A stretch of 64,000 nt of DNA from UBA11051 sp964390495 (GTDB lineage: Bacteria; Armatimonadota; Zipacnadia; Zipacnadales; UBA11051): the NCBI GenBank assembly GCA_964390495.1, contig CAYMIN010000018.1, positions 1-64,000 on the forward strand, in the 5' to 3' direction. Shown here in pieces: positions 53,201 to 60,080 of the stretch. Under the pieces are notes generated by a model. It made no database searches and was not told the DNA's origin. It saw only the letters and a program-made list of their open reading frames with translations. The position numbers were made by a program, and so were the translations under genes. The number at the start of each line of letters is the position of its first letter. Position 1 is the stretch's first letter.

Positions 53201-54226
53201 CAGCCGAAGCAGCGGCCGCTGATTCACGAAGATGTTTTCATGCGCCTGTGGATGGTTGACGAGCCGGGCAGCGAGGTCATCGTCGGCACCGGCCCGGCCC
53301 AGCGCTATCTGCGCAACGAGGACTTCGGCCGCACCATGAAGGTCCTGTGCGTGCGCCGGCCCAACACCGAGCAGGTTGACACCTTCGCCGGCGTCATTGA
53401 GCCATACCAGCACCAACCTTTCGTCAAGGAGGTCCGCCGCCTCGACCTTGATTGTGACGACGGCTATACCATCGGCCTGGCCGTCGAGACCGTTCACGGT
53501 ACCGACTACCTCATCACCTACGGCGGCCCGGGCCAACCCTCCGAGGTCCATATAACCGACAGCGGCCACGCTATTAGCACCGACGGCGACGTGGCGGTGG
53601 TGTCTTATCCGACTAGCGGCGGGGCGCGGCTGCTGGTAGCCGGCGGCAAGTACGTGAAGGCCGACGGCTTCTCCCTGACGCTCGAGGGGCCGGCGGAGTT
53701 GAGCGGTCGCCTGCTGGACTTCAATGACGCCGAGGATACCTTGACCGTAGCCAGCAGCGACGCGATACCTGAAGGCGAGGTGCTGGCCGGTCTGCCGGTC
53801 ATCGTCCGACATGCGGAGGACCGCTCGACCTTCACCATCGCCTCGGTTGAGGCCCTGGATGAGGGCAAGTACCTGATGCGTCTCGACGACCAGCCGCATC
53901 TGGTCAACAACTGGCTGCTGGTGTCCCAGGTGGATCAGAGCGGCGTTCTGATCGAGCCGCCGCCGGTGCTGGACAGCAAGAAGAGCGCATACAAGGTCTA
54001 TGCCGGCGAGCCGGGCAAGCTGCGGATGCTGGGGCCGCTGCGGGGCTTCAGCAGCCGGCATATTTACTCGGAAAGCGGCGTCCTGATGCACTCCTTTACC
54101 AGTCTCCTGACCGATGACTACACCGGCGTCGAGCCGGGCCAGGAGATCGCCATCACCCGCCTGGAAAAGGGCAAAGATACGGTCTCGATCACTAACTTTG
54201 CCTACGCCGCCTATACCGCGGATTAG
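50249..54226 (+). CDS. Giant secreted heparinase II/III-like protein, paralogue 2
   Basis: A 1325-residue paralogue, 29 nt after the first. ATG 50249 follows GGAGGG. Signal peptide about 1-22 (ending AAGAAQ). Same order of parts: binding sandwich (SRNGNCEQVEDGKPVGWG), toroid with CPIH near 291 and CPHC near 316 plus YYYYPNPDYPDDGNGCAPTDE, then the sandwich with GHYHPP near 787, HACGQELASDLGYM and AHNSLTLRAADGSP, and a C-terminal region with YKVYAGEPGKLRMLGPLRG. The GHxH signature is intact, so of the three this is a good candidate for an active lyase. Confidence 0.78.
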   Translation: MSAARIQAVLIAMLLVSAAGAAQDLSRNGNCEQVEDGKPVGWGPYSSLSEWGSLEDGYQGKAVYFIPEPFHPIDSGDRAGENYINCGMVQGSSGGYSGPDAIPHIPSQAAKYFKSGGADAYKVSFWIKSESSKINVFLQGWTTEKATGADRGGGATLITRIGHLDDWTYFEATGSVAAGVKKIAVVFQVFGYEKDGLKLGRVCIDELKIERVTGLNADSLRRIEIPDDPAVYVGDTPLEEILAAYRAGDKAAVGQVSAALRQADELAEHSDEWYRQFFGNFEPRGIYTTSCPIHPFLTRYYNDFEWSLNEPWKLICPHCKAEGRKYYYYPNPDYPDDGNGCAPTDEVWARDHDAAWSKAHRGIPHDHWDGSSHAYLDSRRYYFKGKYYVNALSRMHRTIGPQLALAYHYAVKLFPPESEQYQKADLYAHKAKVIMLCSARAYLGDDYLAAAEGLTPEEFRKRMGEFYQPSETDRWQYQKLDGFRFYDNRDVIADDPVWEGVPVRDGRLWAGSWNSRANTAGYLLELFCRLRAAFGEDEDDLRRLCQRPLLSIPDDREKLAMGQDPPAFYMKRGVFETEMHPFNLDSGGDNLLAATILPRIRAGLFLRDDEIIEKVAQDVTYFWRNYFSADGLGHEGSPTYSAYGVAGLGDRLFGLKGDFDKTAPYYDAENDTINLNRMPVYAACAVKMPYYVTDDDDHYISWEDSCYGAQRSTLQHQRILNYGGKIPKKHLKYLNITQDGHGKHSVNFDKSVLWPPVLLHDRRKAVLRAGKVQHPTVVSLDFTKMCGHYHPPTQTLMVHACGQELASDLGYMGSCHFLTTEWIRTYPAHNSLTLRAADGSPHGTSRLRGDLRKHFIATPTCQIVDTAEYDAADWAAAGEDEVGEFSRQVILMVPSQDHQYVVDIVRGKGGTTHDYYLHCHGLGFDTDGINLQPVPDPDQDLYEYSGWTFRCAAGWGSRNIHELAAGRSAGPWRATWSRIDDYRGQPKQRPLIHEDVFMRLWMVDEPGSEVIVGTGPAQRYLRNEDFGRTMKVLCVRRPNTEQVDTFAGVIEPYQHQPFVKEVRRLDLDCDDGYTIGLAVETVHGTDYLITYGGPGQPSEVHITDSGHAISTDGDVAVVSYPTSGGARLLVAGGKYVKADGFSLTLEGPAELSGRLLDFNDAEDTLTVASSDAIPEGEVLAGLPVIVRHAEDRSTFTIASVEALDEGKYLMRLDDQPHLVNNWLLVSQVDQSGVLIEPPPVLDSKKSAYKVYAGEPGKLRMLGPLRGFSSRHIYSESGVLMHSFTSLLTDDYTGVEPGQEIAITRLEKGKDTVSITNFAYAAYTAD

Positions 54227-54262
54227 CTCCTATAACCTGGGAACGCACGAGGACGGCACAAT

Positions 54263-55594
54263 ATGAGCACGGCTGAACGGCCCAATGTGCTGTTTCTATT
54301 CACCGATGATCAGCGCTTCGACACTATCCACGCCTTAGGCAACGAGATAATCCGGACGCCGAATATGGACAGTCTGGTCGCCAATGGCGTCAGCTTCACC
54401 CACGCCACCATCATGGGCTCGACGATGCCGGCGGTGTGCTGTCCCAGCCGCGCGATGCTGATGAGCGGACGGACGCTTTATCGGGCGCCGCGCGACCTGG
54501 CCGCGACTGTGGCCTTTCCCGAGGTCTTCCAGCAGGCCGGCTATACGACCTTCAGCACCGGCAAGTGGCACAATGAGCCGGCCTCTTTCGCGCGCTGCTT
54601 CGCCGACGGGGCCAAGATCTTCTTCGGCGGTATGTCCGACCATCATCAAGTACCGGTACACGACTTCGACCCGACCGGCCGCTACCCCCAACAGGCACGA
54701 TACACCGGCGAGAAATTCTCCAGCGAGCTGTTCGCCGATGCCGCGGTTGAGTTTCTGCACAAGCGCGATCCCCAGCGCCCCTTTCTGCTTTATTTCTCTT
54801 CCACAGCACCGCACGATCCCCGGACACCGCCGCAGCAGTATGCCGATATGTATCACCCGGCCGATATTCCGCTGCCGGAGAACTTCATGCCCAGGCATCC
54901 CTTCGACAATGGCGAGATGGAGATTCGTGACGAGCAATTGGCGCCCTGGCCGCGCACGCCGGATGTGGTGAGACGGCACCTGGCCGATTACTACGGGATG
55001 ATAAGCCATCTCGACGACCATATCGGGCGCGTTCTGGAAGCCCTGGAGGCGACCGGAGAGGCCGACAAGACCATCATCGTTTTCGCAGGAGATAACGGCC
55101 TGGCGCTGGGCCAGCACGGCCTGCTGGGCAAGCAGAACCTCTACGAGCACAGCGTGCGAGTGCCTCTGGTAATCAGCGGCCCGGGCCTGCCGGCCGGGGA
55201 GAGGCGCCAGGCCTTGTGCTACCTGCTCGACATCTTCCCGACGCTCACTGATCTTATCGGCCTCGAGACCCCTGAGGCGGTGGAGGGAATAAGCCTGGCA
55301 CCGGTCATCAAAGGCGAGGCCGAGCAGGTGCGCGACGATTTGTTCTTCGCTTACCGCAACTGTCAGAGGTGCCTGCGCGACCGCCGGTATAAGCTGATTG
55401 AGTATCTGGTCAACGGCACCACGACTACCCAGCTATTCGATATTGTTGCCGATCCCTGGGAGACCAGCAATCTGGCGGGCAACTCCGACTACTCGGAACA
55501 ACTGATGGCGATGCGGCGGCGACTGACGGACTGGCAGGCCGAGGTAGATGACCCGCTGCTGCAGGGCTTGGCCCCGCCGGGTCAAGGTCTCTAG
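54263..55594 (+). CDS. Type I sulfatase (formylglycine-dependent)
   Basis: A 443-residue arylsulfatase-fold protein. The activation motif is C59-C-P-S-R (AVCCPSRAMLMSG), in which C59 would become formylglycine. The metal-site strands are LFLFTDDQR at the N-terminus and VFAGDNGLALGQHGLLGKQN near the middle. GKWH and SSTAPHDPR complete the active site. No signal peptide is visible, unlike its lyase neighbours, so it should act inside on imported sulfated sugars. It is embedded in the lyase operon with 36-nt and 26-nt gaps. No sulfatase-maturing enzyme lies in this window. Confidence 0.92.
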   Translation: MSTAERPNVLFLFTDDQRFDTIHALGNEIIRTPNMDSLVANGVSFTHATIMGSTMPAVCCPSRAMLMSGRTLYRAPRDLAATVAFPEVFQQAGYTTFSTGKWHNEPASFARCFADGAKIFFGGMSDHHQVPVHDFDPTGRYPQQARYTGEKFSSELFADAAVEFLHKRDPQRPFLLYFSSTAPHDPRTPPQQYADMYHPADIPLPENFMPRHPFDNGEMEIRDEQLAPWPRTPDVVRRHLADYYGMISHLDDHIGRVLEALEATGEADKTIIVFAGDNGLALGQHGLLGKQNLYEHSVRVPLVISGPGLPAGERRQALCYLLDIFPTLTDLIGLETPEAVEGISLAPVIKGEAEQVRDDLFFAYRNCQRCLRDRRYKLIEYLVNGTTTTQLFDIVADPWETSNLAGNSDYSEQLMAMRRRLTDWQAEVDDPLLQGLAPPGQGL

Positions 55595-55620
55595 CCTGAC
55601 GCCATCTAGGAGGGCGAATG

Positions 55621-58600
55621 ATGCTGAGCCGAAGCAGTCTTGGCCTGATGTCCATATTTGCACTCATCACCTTGGGTGCTACGAGCGTGGCCGCCCAGGA
55701 GCTGTCGCGCAACGGGAACTGCGAGCAGATCGAGAACGGCAAACCGGTCGGCTGGGGTGCCTACGACGGCGTCGCTGAATGGGGCTGCCTCGAGCAGGGC
55801 TATCGTGGCAAGGCCGCCTACTTCGTCCCCAAGCCGTTTGCGCCGATAAGCTCGGGTGAGCGCAAGGGCGAGGACTACCAAAGCGCGGCGCTGGTCCTCG
55901 GTAGTCGCGACGGCTACAGCGGCGCCGATGCCTTCGTTACCGAGCCGCCCGCAGGCTCGAAGTACTATCGCTACCCCGTGCTACGCAATCAGTACACCGT
56001 GAGTTTCTGGATCAAGAGTGAGGCCTCGCGGGTCAGAGCCCATATCCAGACGTGGCGCTCGGAGCAAGCTCCCTCCAGCGATCGCATCGGCGGGCCGCTC
56101 ATCGCTACCGTCCCCAAAACCGACGAATGGACCCACTACCAGGGCACCGTGGCCCTGCCGCATGAGGCCAAACGCTATGCTGTGATGTTCCAGGTGGACG
56201 GCTACCAGCGAGACGGTCTAGAGTTAGGCCGCGTGTGTGTGGACGAGGTGAGTATCACGAAAGCGACGGCGAAGAGCATGACGCCCGATGATTTGCCACG
56301 GATCGAGATCCCCGAACAGCCCGCGCTTTTAGTCGGCAATACCCCGCTGGAGCAGGTGCTGGCTGACTACCGAGCCGGTGATCAGGCGGCGATTTCCCAG
56401 GTCAAGGGCACAATCAGCGCCGCCCAGAAGCTTGCCGAGAAGCCGGATGAGTGGTATCGGCAGTTCTACAAGAGCTTCGAGCCGCGCGGTGTCTATACCG
56501 TCACCTGTCCCCTCCACCCCTTCAAGACGCGCTACTACAATGATTTCAGTTGGAGTATCGAGGAGCCCTGGAGGCTGGTGTGTAAGCACTGCCAGGCCGA
56601 GGGGCGCAAGTACTACTATTATCCCAACCCCGACTACCCCGATGATGGCAACGGCTGCGCGCCGACCGACGAGGTATGGGCGCGCACTCACGACGAGGCC
56701 TGGTCGCAGGCCCATGACAATATCCCGCACGCTCACTGGGATGGCAACACTCACGGCGACTCCGGCGGTGGTCGGCGCTACTACTTCCTGGGCAAGTACT
56801 ATGTCAACGCGATTCTTCATCTCCAGGGCACGCCGGTGCAGACTCTGGCGCTGGCATGGCACTATGCCACCAAGCTGTTCCCGGTGGATAGTGAAGAGCA
56901 CAAGCTGGCCGCGACTTACGCCCATAAGGCCAAGGTGATAATGCTGTGTACGGCGCGGGCGTACCTGGGCGATGATTATCTGGCGGCCGCCGAGGGCTTT
57001 ACCCCCGAGCAATTCCAGAAGAGAATGGAGGGCTTCTACCAGTCCTCGCAAGGCGACACGTGGCGGTACGAGAAGCTGGCGGGCTTCCGGCCCTTCAACT
57101 GGACCGACACCACGGTCGGCGATCCCTTGTATGAGGACCGGGTCAAGGCCCAGCCCTTCGGCTACTACGGCCCTTTCATCGGGGCCTGGAACTGGCGCGC
57201 CGGGCAGGCCCGGACCTTGCTGGAGGCCAACTGCATGTTGTGGGAGGCCTTTACCGAAGAAGAAGCCGACCTGCGGCGGATTTGCCAGCGTTCGGCGGTC
57301 TCGGTGCCGGGCGACCGCGAGCGCGTGGCTAGGAGCCAGGACCCGGTGGCCTTCTATCTCAAGCGCGGCTGTGTCGAGATGGAATTGCAGCCCTACAGCA
57401 TGGTGGCGGCCGGCGACAACCTGGCCAGCTCGACGCTGACACCGGTGGTGCGGATGGGGTTGATGCTGCGCGATGACAAGATCCTGGATAATGTCGCCAG
57501 AGATGTTTACTACTTCTACCGCAACCACCTCTCACAGGACGGCCTCGGTGCTGAGGGCTCGCCCACCTACACGCCTTCCCTCACCGGCATCATGCAGATC
57601 CTGCACGGCTTGAAGGGCGACTTCGACCGCAGCGCCCCTTACTATGACGAGGCCGAGGGCATCAACCTCTTCAAGATGCCAGTGTACAAGGATGCTGTCA
57701 GCAAAATGCTCTACTACGCGACCGAGGACGACTACTATATAGCCTGGGAAGACTCGGTATATGACAGAGGCCGGCGCAGCACGACCCAGTTGGGGTACAT
57801 GGCAAACTACGGCGGCGGGATTCCGGAGAAGCACCGCCAATACCTCAATATCTCCAGGCAAGACGATGGCACCATGACCGTCGGCTTTAATCGTGCGGCG
57901 AAGCTGCCGCCGGTGCTTTTGCATGACCGCCGCAAGGCAATCCTACGGGCCGGCCCGGCGGAGGCCCCGACGGTGGTGTCGCTCAACTTCACCAAGGCCT
58001 GCGGTCATCTGCACGATGCGGTTCAGGACCTCATAATCCACGCCTGTCGGCAGGAGCTGGCCTCAGACCTGGGCTACCTGGGCTCCGATCACTTTCTGCG
58101 CCCGTGGCTCAAGTCACATCCGGCGCACAACTGCCTGGTGCTGCGCGCAGCCGACGGCAACCCCAGCGGCACCACCAGAATCCGGGGCGACTTGCGCAAG
58201 CACTTCCTCATCGCTCCCAACTGTCAGGTGGCCGACTCCGCTGAATATGACGCCGCCGACTGGGCCGCCTTTGACAACGGCGCGAGCGGCGAAATGAGCC
58301 GCCAGGTTCTGCTGATGACGCCCTCCGAGGACCACCAGTACGTCATTGACATCGCCCGCGGTCGCGGCGGCGACACCCATGATTACTATTTCCACTGTCA
58401 CGGTCTGGGCTTCGACACGGACGGTCTGGCGCTTACGCAGGTCGAGGACCCCGAGCAGAGCCTCTACGACTACAGCGGCTGGAGCTTCCGGGCTGACAAA
58501 TACTTCGGCGCGCGCTGTATCACCGACCTGGCGACTGCCGTTGCCCAAGGGTCGTGGCAGGCCACCTGGTCGCGGATTGACGACTATCGCGGCCAGCCGG

Positions 58601-59640
58601 CGGGCCAGCCCCTCATTCATGACGATGTCTTTCTGCGGTTGTGGATGGCCGACGCTCCGCGTAGGTCGGGCTTCCAGCCCGACTCCACCAAAGTGATCAT
58701 CGGCGACGGCCCGGCCCAGCGCCACTTCAAGAACGAAGACATCGGCCGCCGCATGAAGATCGTCTGCGTGCGCCGGCCCAATACCGCGAGGGTTGACAAC
58801 TTCGTCGCGGTGATGGAGCCGTATCAGAATATCCCCTTCATCAAGAACGTCCGGCGCTTGGAGCCGGGGGTTGATGACGAATACACGGTGGCGCTGGCCG
58901 TCGAGACGATCTACGGGACCGATTATGTAATCAGCTACGGCGGCCCGGACCGGCCCTCACCGGTCACGGTGCATGACGGCGAGCACACGATCTCCACAGA
59001 CGCGGACCTGGCAGTGGTGTCTTATCCGGCGGTGGGTCCGGTCAGTCTGCTGCTGGCCGGGGGCGGGCACCTCAATGCCGACGGCTTCGAGCTAGCCGCC
59101 AAGGGGCCTCCTGAGTTCACGGGCCGCTTGCTGGACTTCAGCGATCTCGATGATACGCTCACCATCGCGGCCGATACGCCTTTCCCGGTCGGTGAGGTGA
59201 TGGCGGGCCAGCCGATCATCGTCCAACATGCCGAGGACCGCTCCACCTTCGCCATCAAGTCGGTGGCGGCTCTCGGCGACAACCAGTACCTGGTCCACCT
59301 CGACGACCAGCCGCACCTGATGGATAATTGGCTGCTGGTGCGTTCGGTCAGCGAGGACGGCATAGTCGTGGAGCCGACGCCGGTACTGGACAGCAAGCGG
59401 CGCACCTTCAAGGTCTATGGCGGCGAGCCGGGGAAGATGCGGCTGTTGGGGCCGCTGCGCGGGACCGGCGCGACTACCATCCGCAACGAGTTCGGCACCT
59501 CAATGCACAGCATCCGCACCGTCGTCACCGACGACTACAGCGGCATCGAGCCCGGGCAGGAGATCGCCATCACGCGCCTGGAAAAAGGCAGAGATACGGT
59601 CTCTGTCACCAACTTCGCCTATGCCAGCGCCGACGGTTGA
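55621..59640 (+). CDS. Giant secreted heparinase II/III-like protein, paralogue 3, with in-frame repeat
   Basis: A 1339-residue paralogue. Two ATGs are adjacent; I take 55621 (GGAGG 7 nt upstream) over 55618. Signal peptide about 1-25. Same parts as its sisters: binding sandwich, toroid with CPLH and CKHC and YYYYPNPDYPDDGNG, sandwich with GHLHDA near 795 and AHNCLVLRAADGNP. Between WMADAP and VIIGDGPAQR it carries RRSGFQPDSTK where the sisters have GSE, exactly at a palindromic repeat at 58661-58684. That is a 24-nt insertion that keeps the frame. Last gene of the run before a 440-nt repeat-rich gap. Confidence 0.78.
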   Translation: MLSRSSLGLMSIFALITLGATSVAAQELSRNGNCEQIENGKPVGWGAYDGVAEWGCLEQGYRGKAAYFVPKPFAPISSGERKGEDYQSAALVLGSRDGYSGADAFVTEPPAGSKYYRYPVLRNQYTVSFWIKSEASRVRAHIQTWRSEQAPSSDRIGGPLIATVPKTDEWTHYQGTVALPHEAKRYAVMFQVDGYQRDGLELGRVCVDEVSITKATAKSMTPDDLPRIEIPEQPALLVGNTPLEQVLADYRAGDQAAISQVKGTISAAQKLAEKPDEWYRQFYKSFEPRGVYTVTCPLHPFKTRYYNDFSWSIEEPWRLVCKHCQAEGRKYYYYPNPDYPDDGNGCAPTDEVWARTHDEAWSQAHDNIPHAHWDGNTHGDSGGGRRYYFLGKYYVNAILHLQGTPVQTLALAWHYATKLFPVDSEEHKLAATYAHKAKVIMLCTARAYLGDDYLAAAEGFTPEQFQKRMEGFYQSSQGDTWRYEKLAGFRPFNWTDTTVGDPLYEDRVKAQPFGYYGPFIGAWNWRAGQARTLLEANCMLWEAFTEEEADLRRICQRSAVSVPGDRERVARSQDPVAFYLKRGCVEMELQPYSMVAAGDNLASSTLTPVVRMGLMLRDDKILDNVARDVYYFYRNHLSQDGLGAEGSPTYTPSLTGIMQILHGLKGDFDRSAPYYDEAEGINLFKMPVYKDAVSKMLYYATEDDYYIAWEDSVYDRGRRSTTQLGYMANYGGGIPEKHRQYLNISRQDDGTMTVGFNRAAKLPPVLLHDRRKAILRAGPAEAPTVVSLNFTKACGHLHDAVQDLIIHACRQELASDLGYLGSDHFLRPWLKSHPAHNCLVLRAADGNPSGTTRIRGDLRKHFLIAPNCQVADSAEYDAADWAAFDNGASGEMSRQVLLMTPSEDHQYVIDIARGRGGDTHDYYFHCHGLGFDTDGLALTQVEDPEQSLYDYSGWSFRADKYFGARCITDLATAVAQGSWQATWSRIDDYRGQPAGQPLIHDDVFLRLWMADAPRRSGFQPDSTKVIIGDGPAQRHFKNEDIGRRMKIVCVRRPNTARVDNFVAVMEPYQNIPFIKNVRRLEPGVDDEYTVALAVETIYGTDYVISYGGPDRPSPVTVHDGEHTISTDADLAVVSYPAVGPVSLLLAGGGHLNADGFELAAKGPPEFTGRLLDFSDLDDTLTIAADTPFPVGEVMAGQPIIVQHAEDRSTFAIKSVAALGDNQYLVHLDDQPHLMDNWLLVRSVSEDGIVVEPTPVLDSKRRTFKVYGGEPGKMRLLGPLRGTGATTIRNEFGTSMHSIRTVVTDDYSGIEPGQEIAITRLEKGRDTVSVTNFAYASADG
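58661..58684. repeat. Palindromic repeat family A inside a coding region
   Basis: GTAG then GTCGGGCT (58665-58672), TCC, AGCCCGAC (58676-58683). This is the same element as at 28887 and 59792, here read in frame as RRSGFQPD. Confidence 0.85.
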
Positions 59641-59717
59641 TGCTGCAGAGGTCTGAGGCGGAGCTCGGGCTGCGAGCGTGGTTGTGGGAATTGTGCTGAC
59701 GGCAGCCCTCACCCTAG

Positions 59718-59739
59718 CCCTCTCCCAAGGGGAGAGGGG
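59718..59739. repeat. CCCTCTCCC/GGGGAGAGGG hairpin repeat
   Basis: CCCTCTCCC (59718-59726) and GGGGAGAGGGG (59729-59739), preceded by CCCTCACCCTAG. This is the widely dispersed intergenic hairpin style found in many bacterial genomes. Confidence 0.75.
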
Positions 59740-59755
59740 ACAACAGCAACGGCGC

Positions 59756-59774
59756 GGGCGCATGCCATGCGCCC
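59756..59774. repeat. GGGCGCAT palindrome
   Basis: GGGCGCAT (59756-59763), GCC, ATGCGCCC (59767-59774), followed by CTACAACGGG. A third repeat type within the same gap. Confidence 0.7.
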
Positions 59775-59791
59775 CTACAACGGGAACGATT

Positions 59792-59811
59792 GTCGGGCTG
59801 GAAAGCCCGAC
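59792..59811. repeat. Palindromic repeat family A
   Basis: GTCGGGCT (59792-59799), GGAA, AGCCCGAC (59804-59811), followed by CCACGCGAG. It has the same core as the in-gene copy at 58665-58683. Confidence 0.8.
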
Positions 59812-59842
59812 CCACGCGAGCTAACGGCTGGGCCGGATTCTC

Positions 59843-59863
59843 GGCCTTCGACAAGCTCAGGCC
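59843..59863. repeat. TTCGACAAGCTCAGG repeat
   Basis: GGCCTTCGACAAGCTCAGGC (starting at 59843) has complementary ends (GGCCT/AGGCC). This core is a commonly dispersed element in environmental bacteria. Confidence 0.65.
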
Positions 59864-60080
59864 TTGTATGCGGCCCCTCCGAAAGATTCGAGGATAACGG
59901 CTGGGCCAGCCTTGTCTGTTTCGCCGTGCGCAACAGCCTGCGACAGGCCCCTCCATCACGACTAACGACATTACAGTCTCAGACTATAGCCTGAACTGCC
60001 CAAAACCTGCATAATTGCAGTTGCAGCCGGAGGTCGTTGCTATGGTGATGAATATGCATTGCCTAGAGGAGTGGGTGTTG

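Larger units (their letters stand above)
59641..60080. other. 440-nt gene-free, repeat-rich region
   Basis: No gene is supported. The stretch holds four different repeat types in about 150 nt (59718-59863) and a 13-nt direct repeat, TAACGGCTGGGCC, at 59822-59834 and 59897-59909. It looks like a landing zone for small repeats. A promoter for the following lyase is expected near 60000 but I see no clear one. Confidence 0.65.

Noticed and set aside
59718..59863. CRISPR-like array or IS remnant
   Set aside because: The repeats are four different types with no regular spacing and no transposase reading frame.
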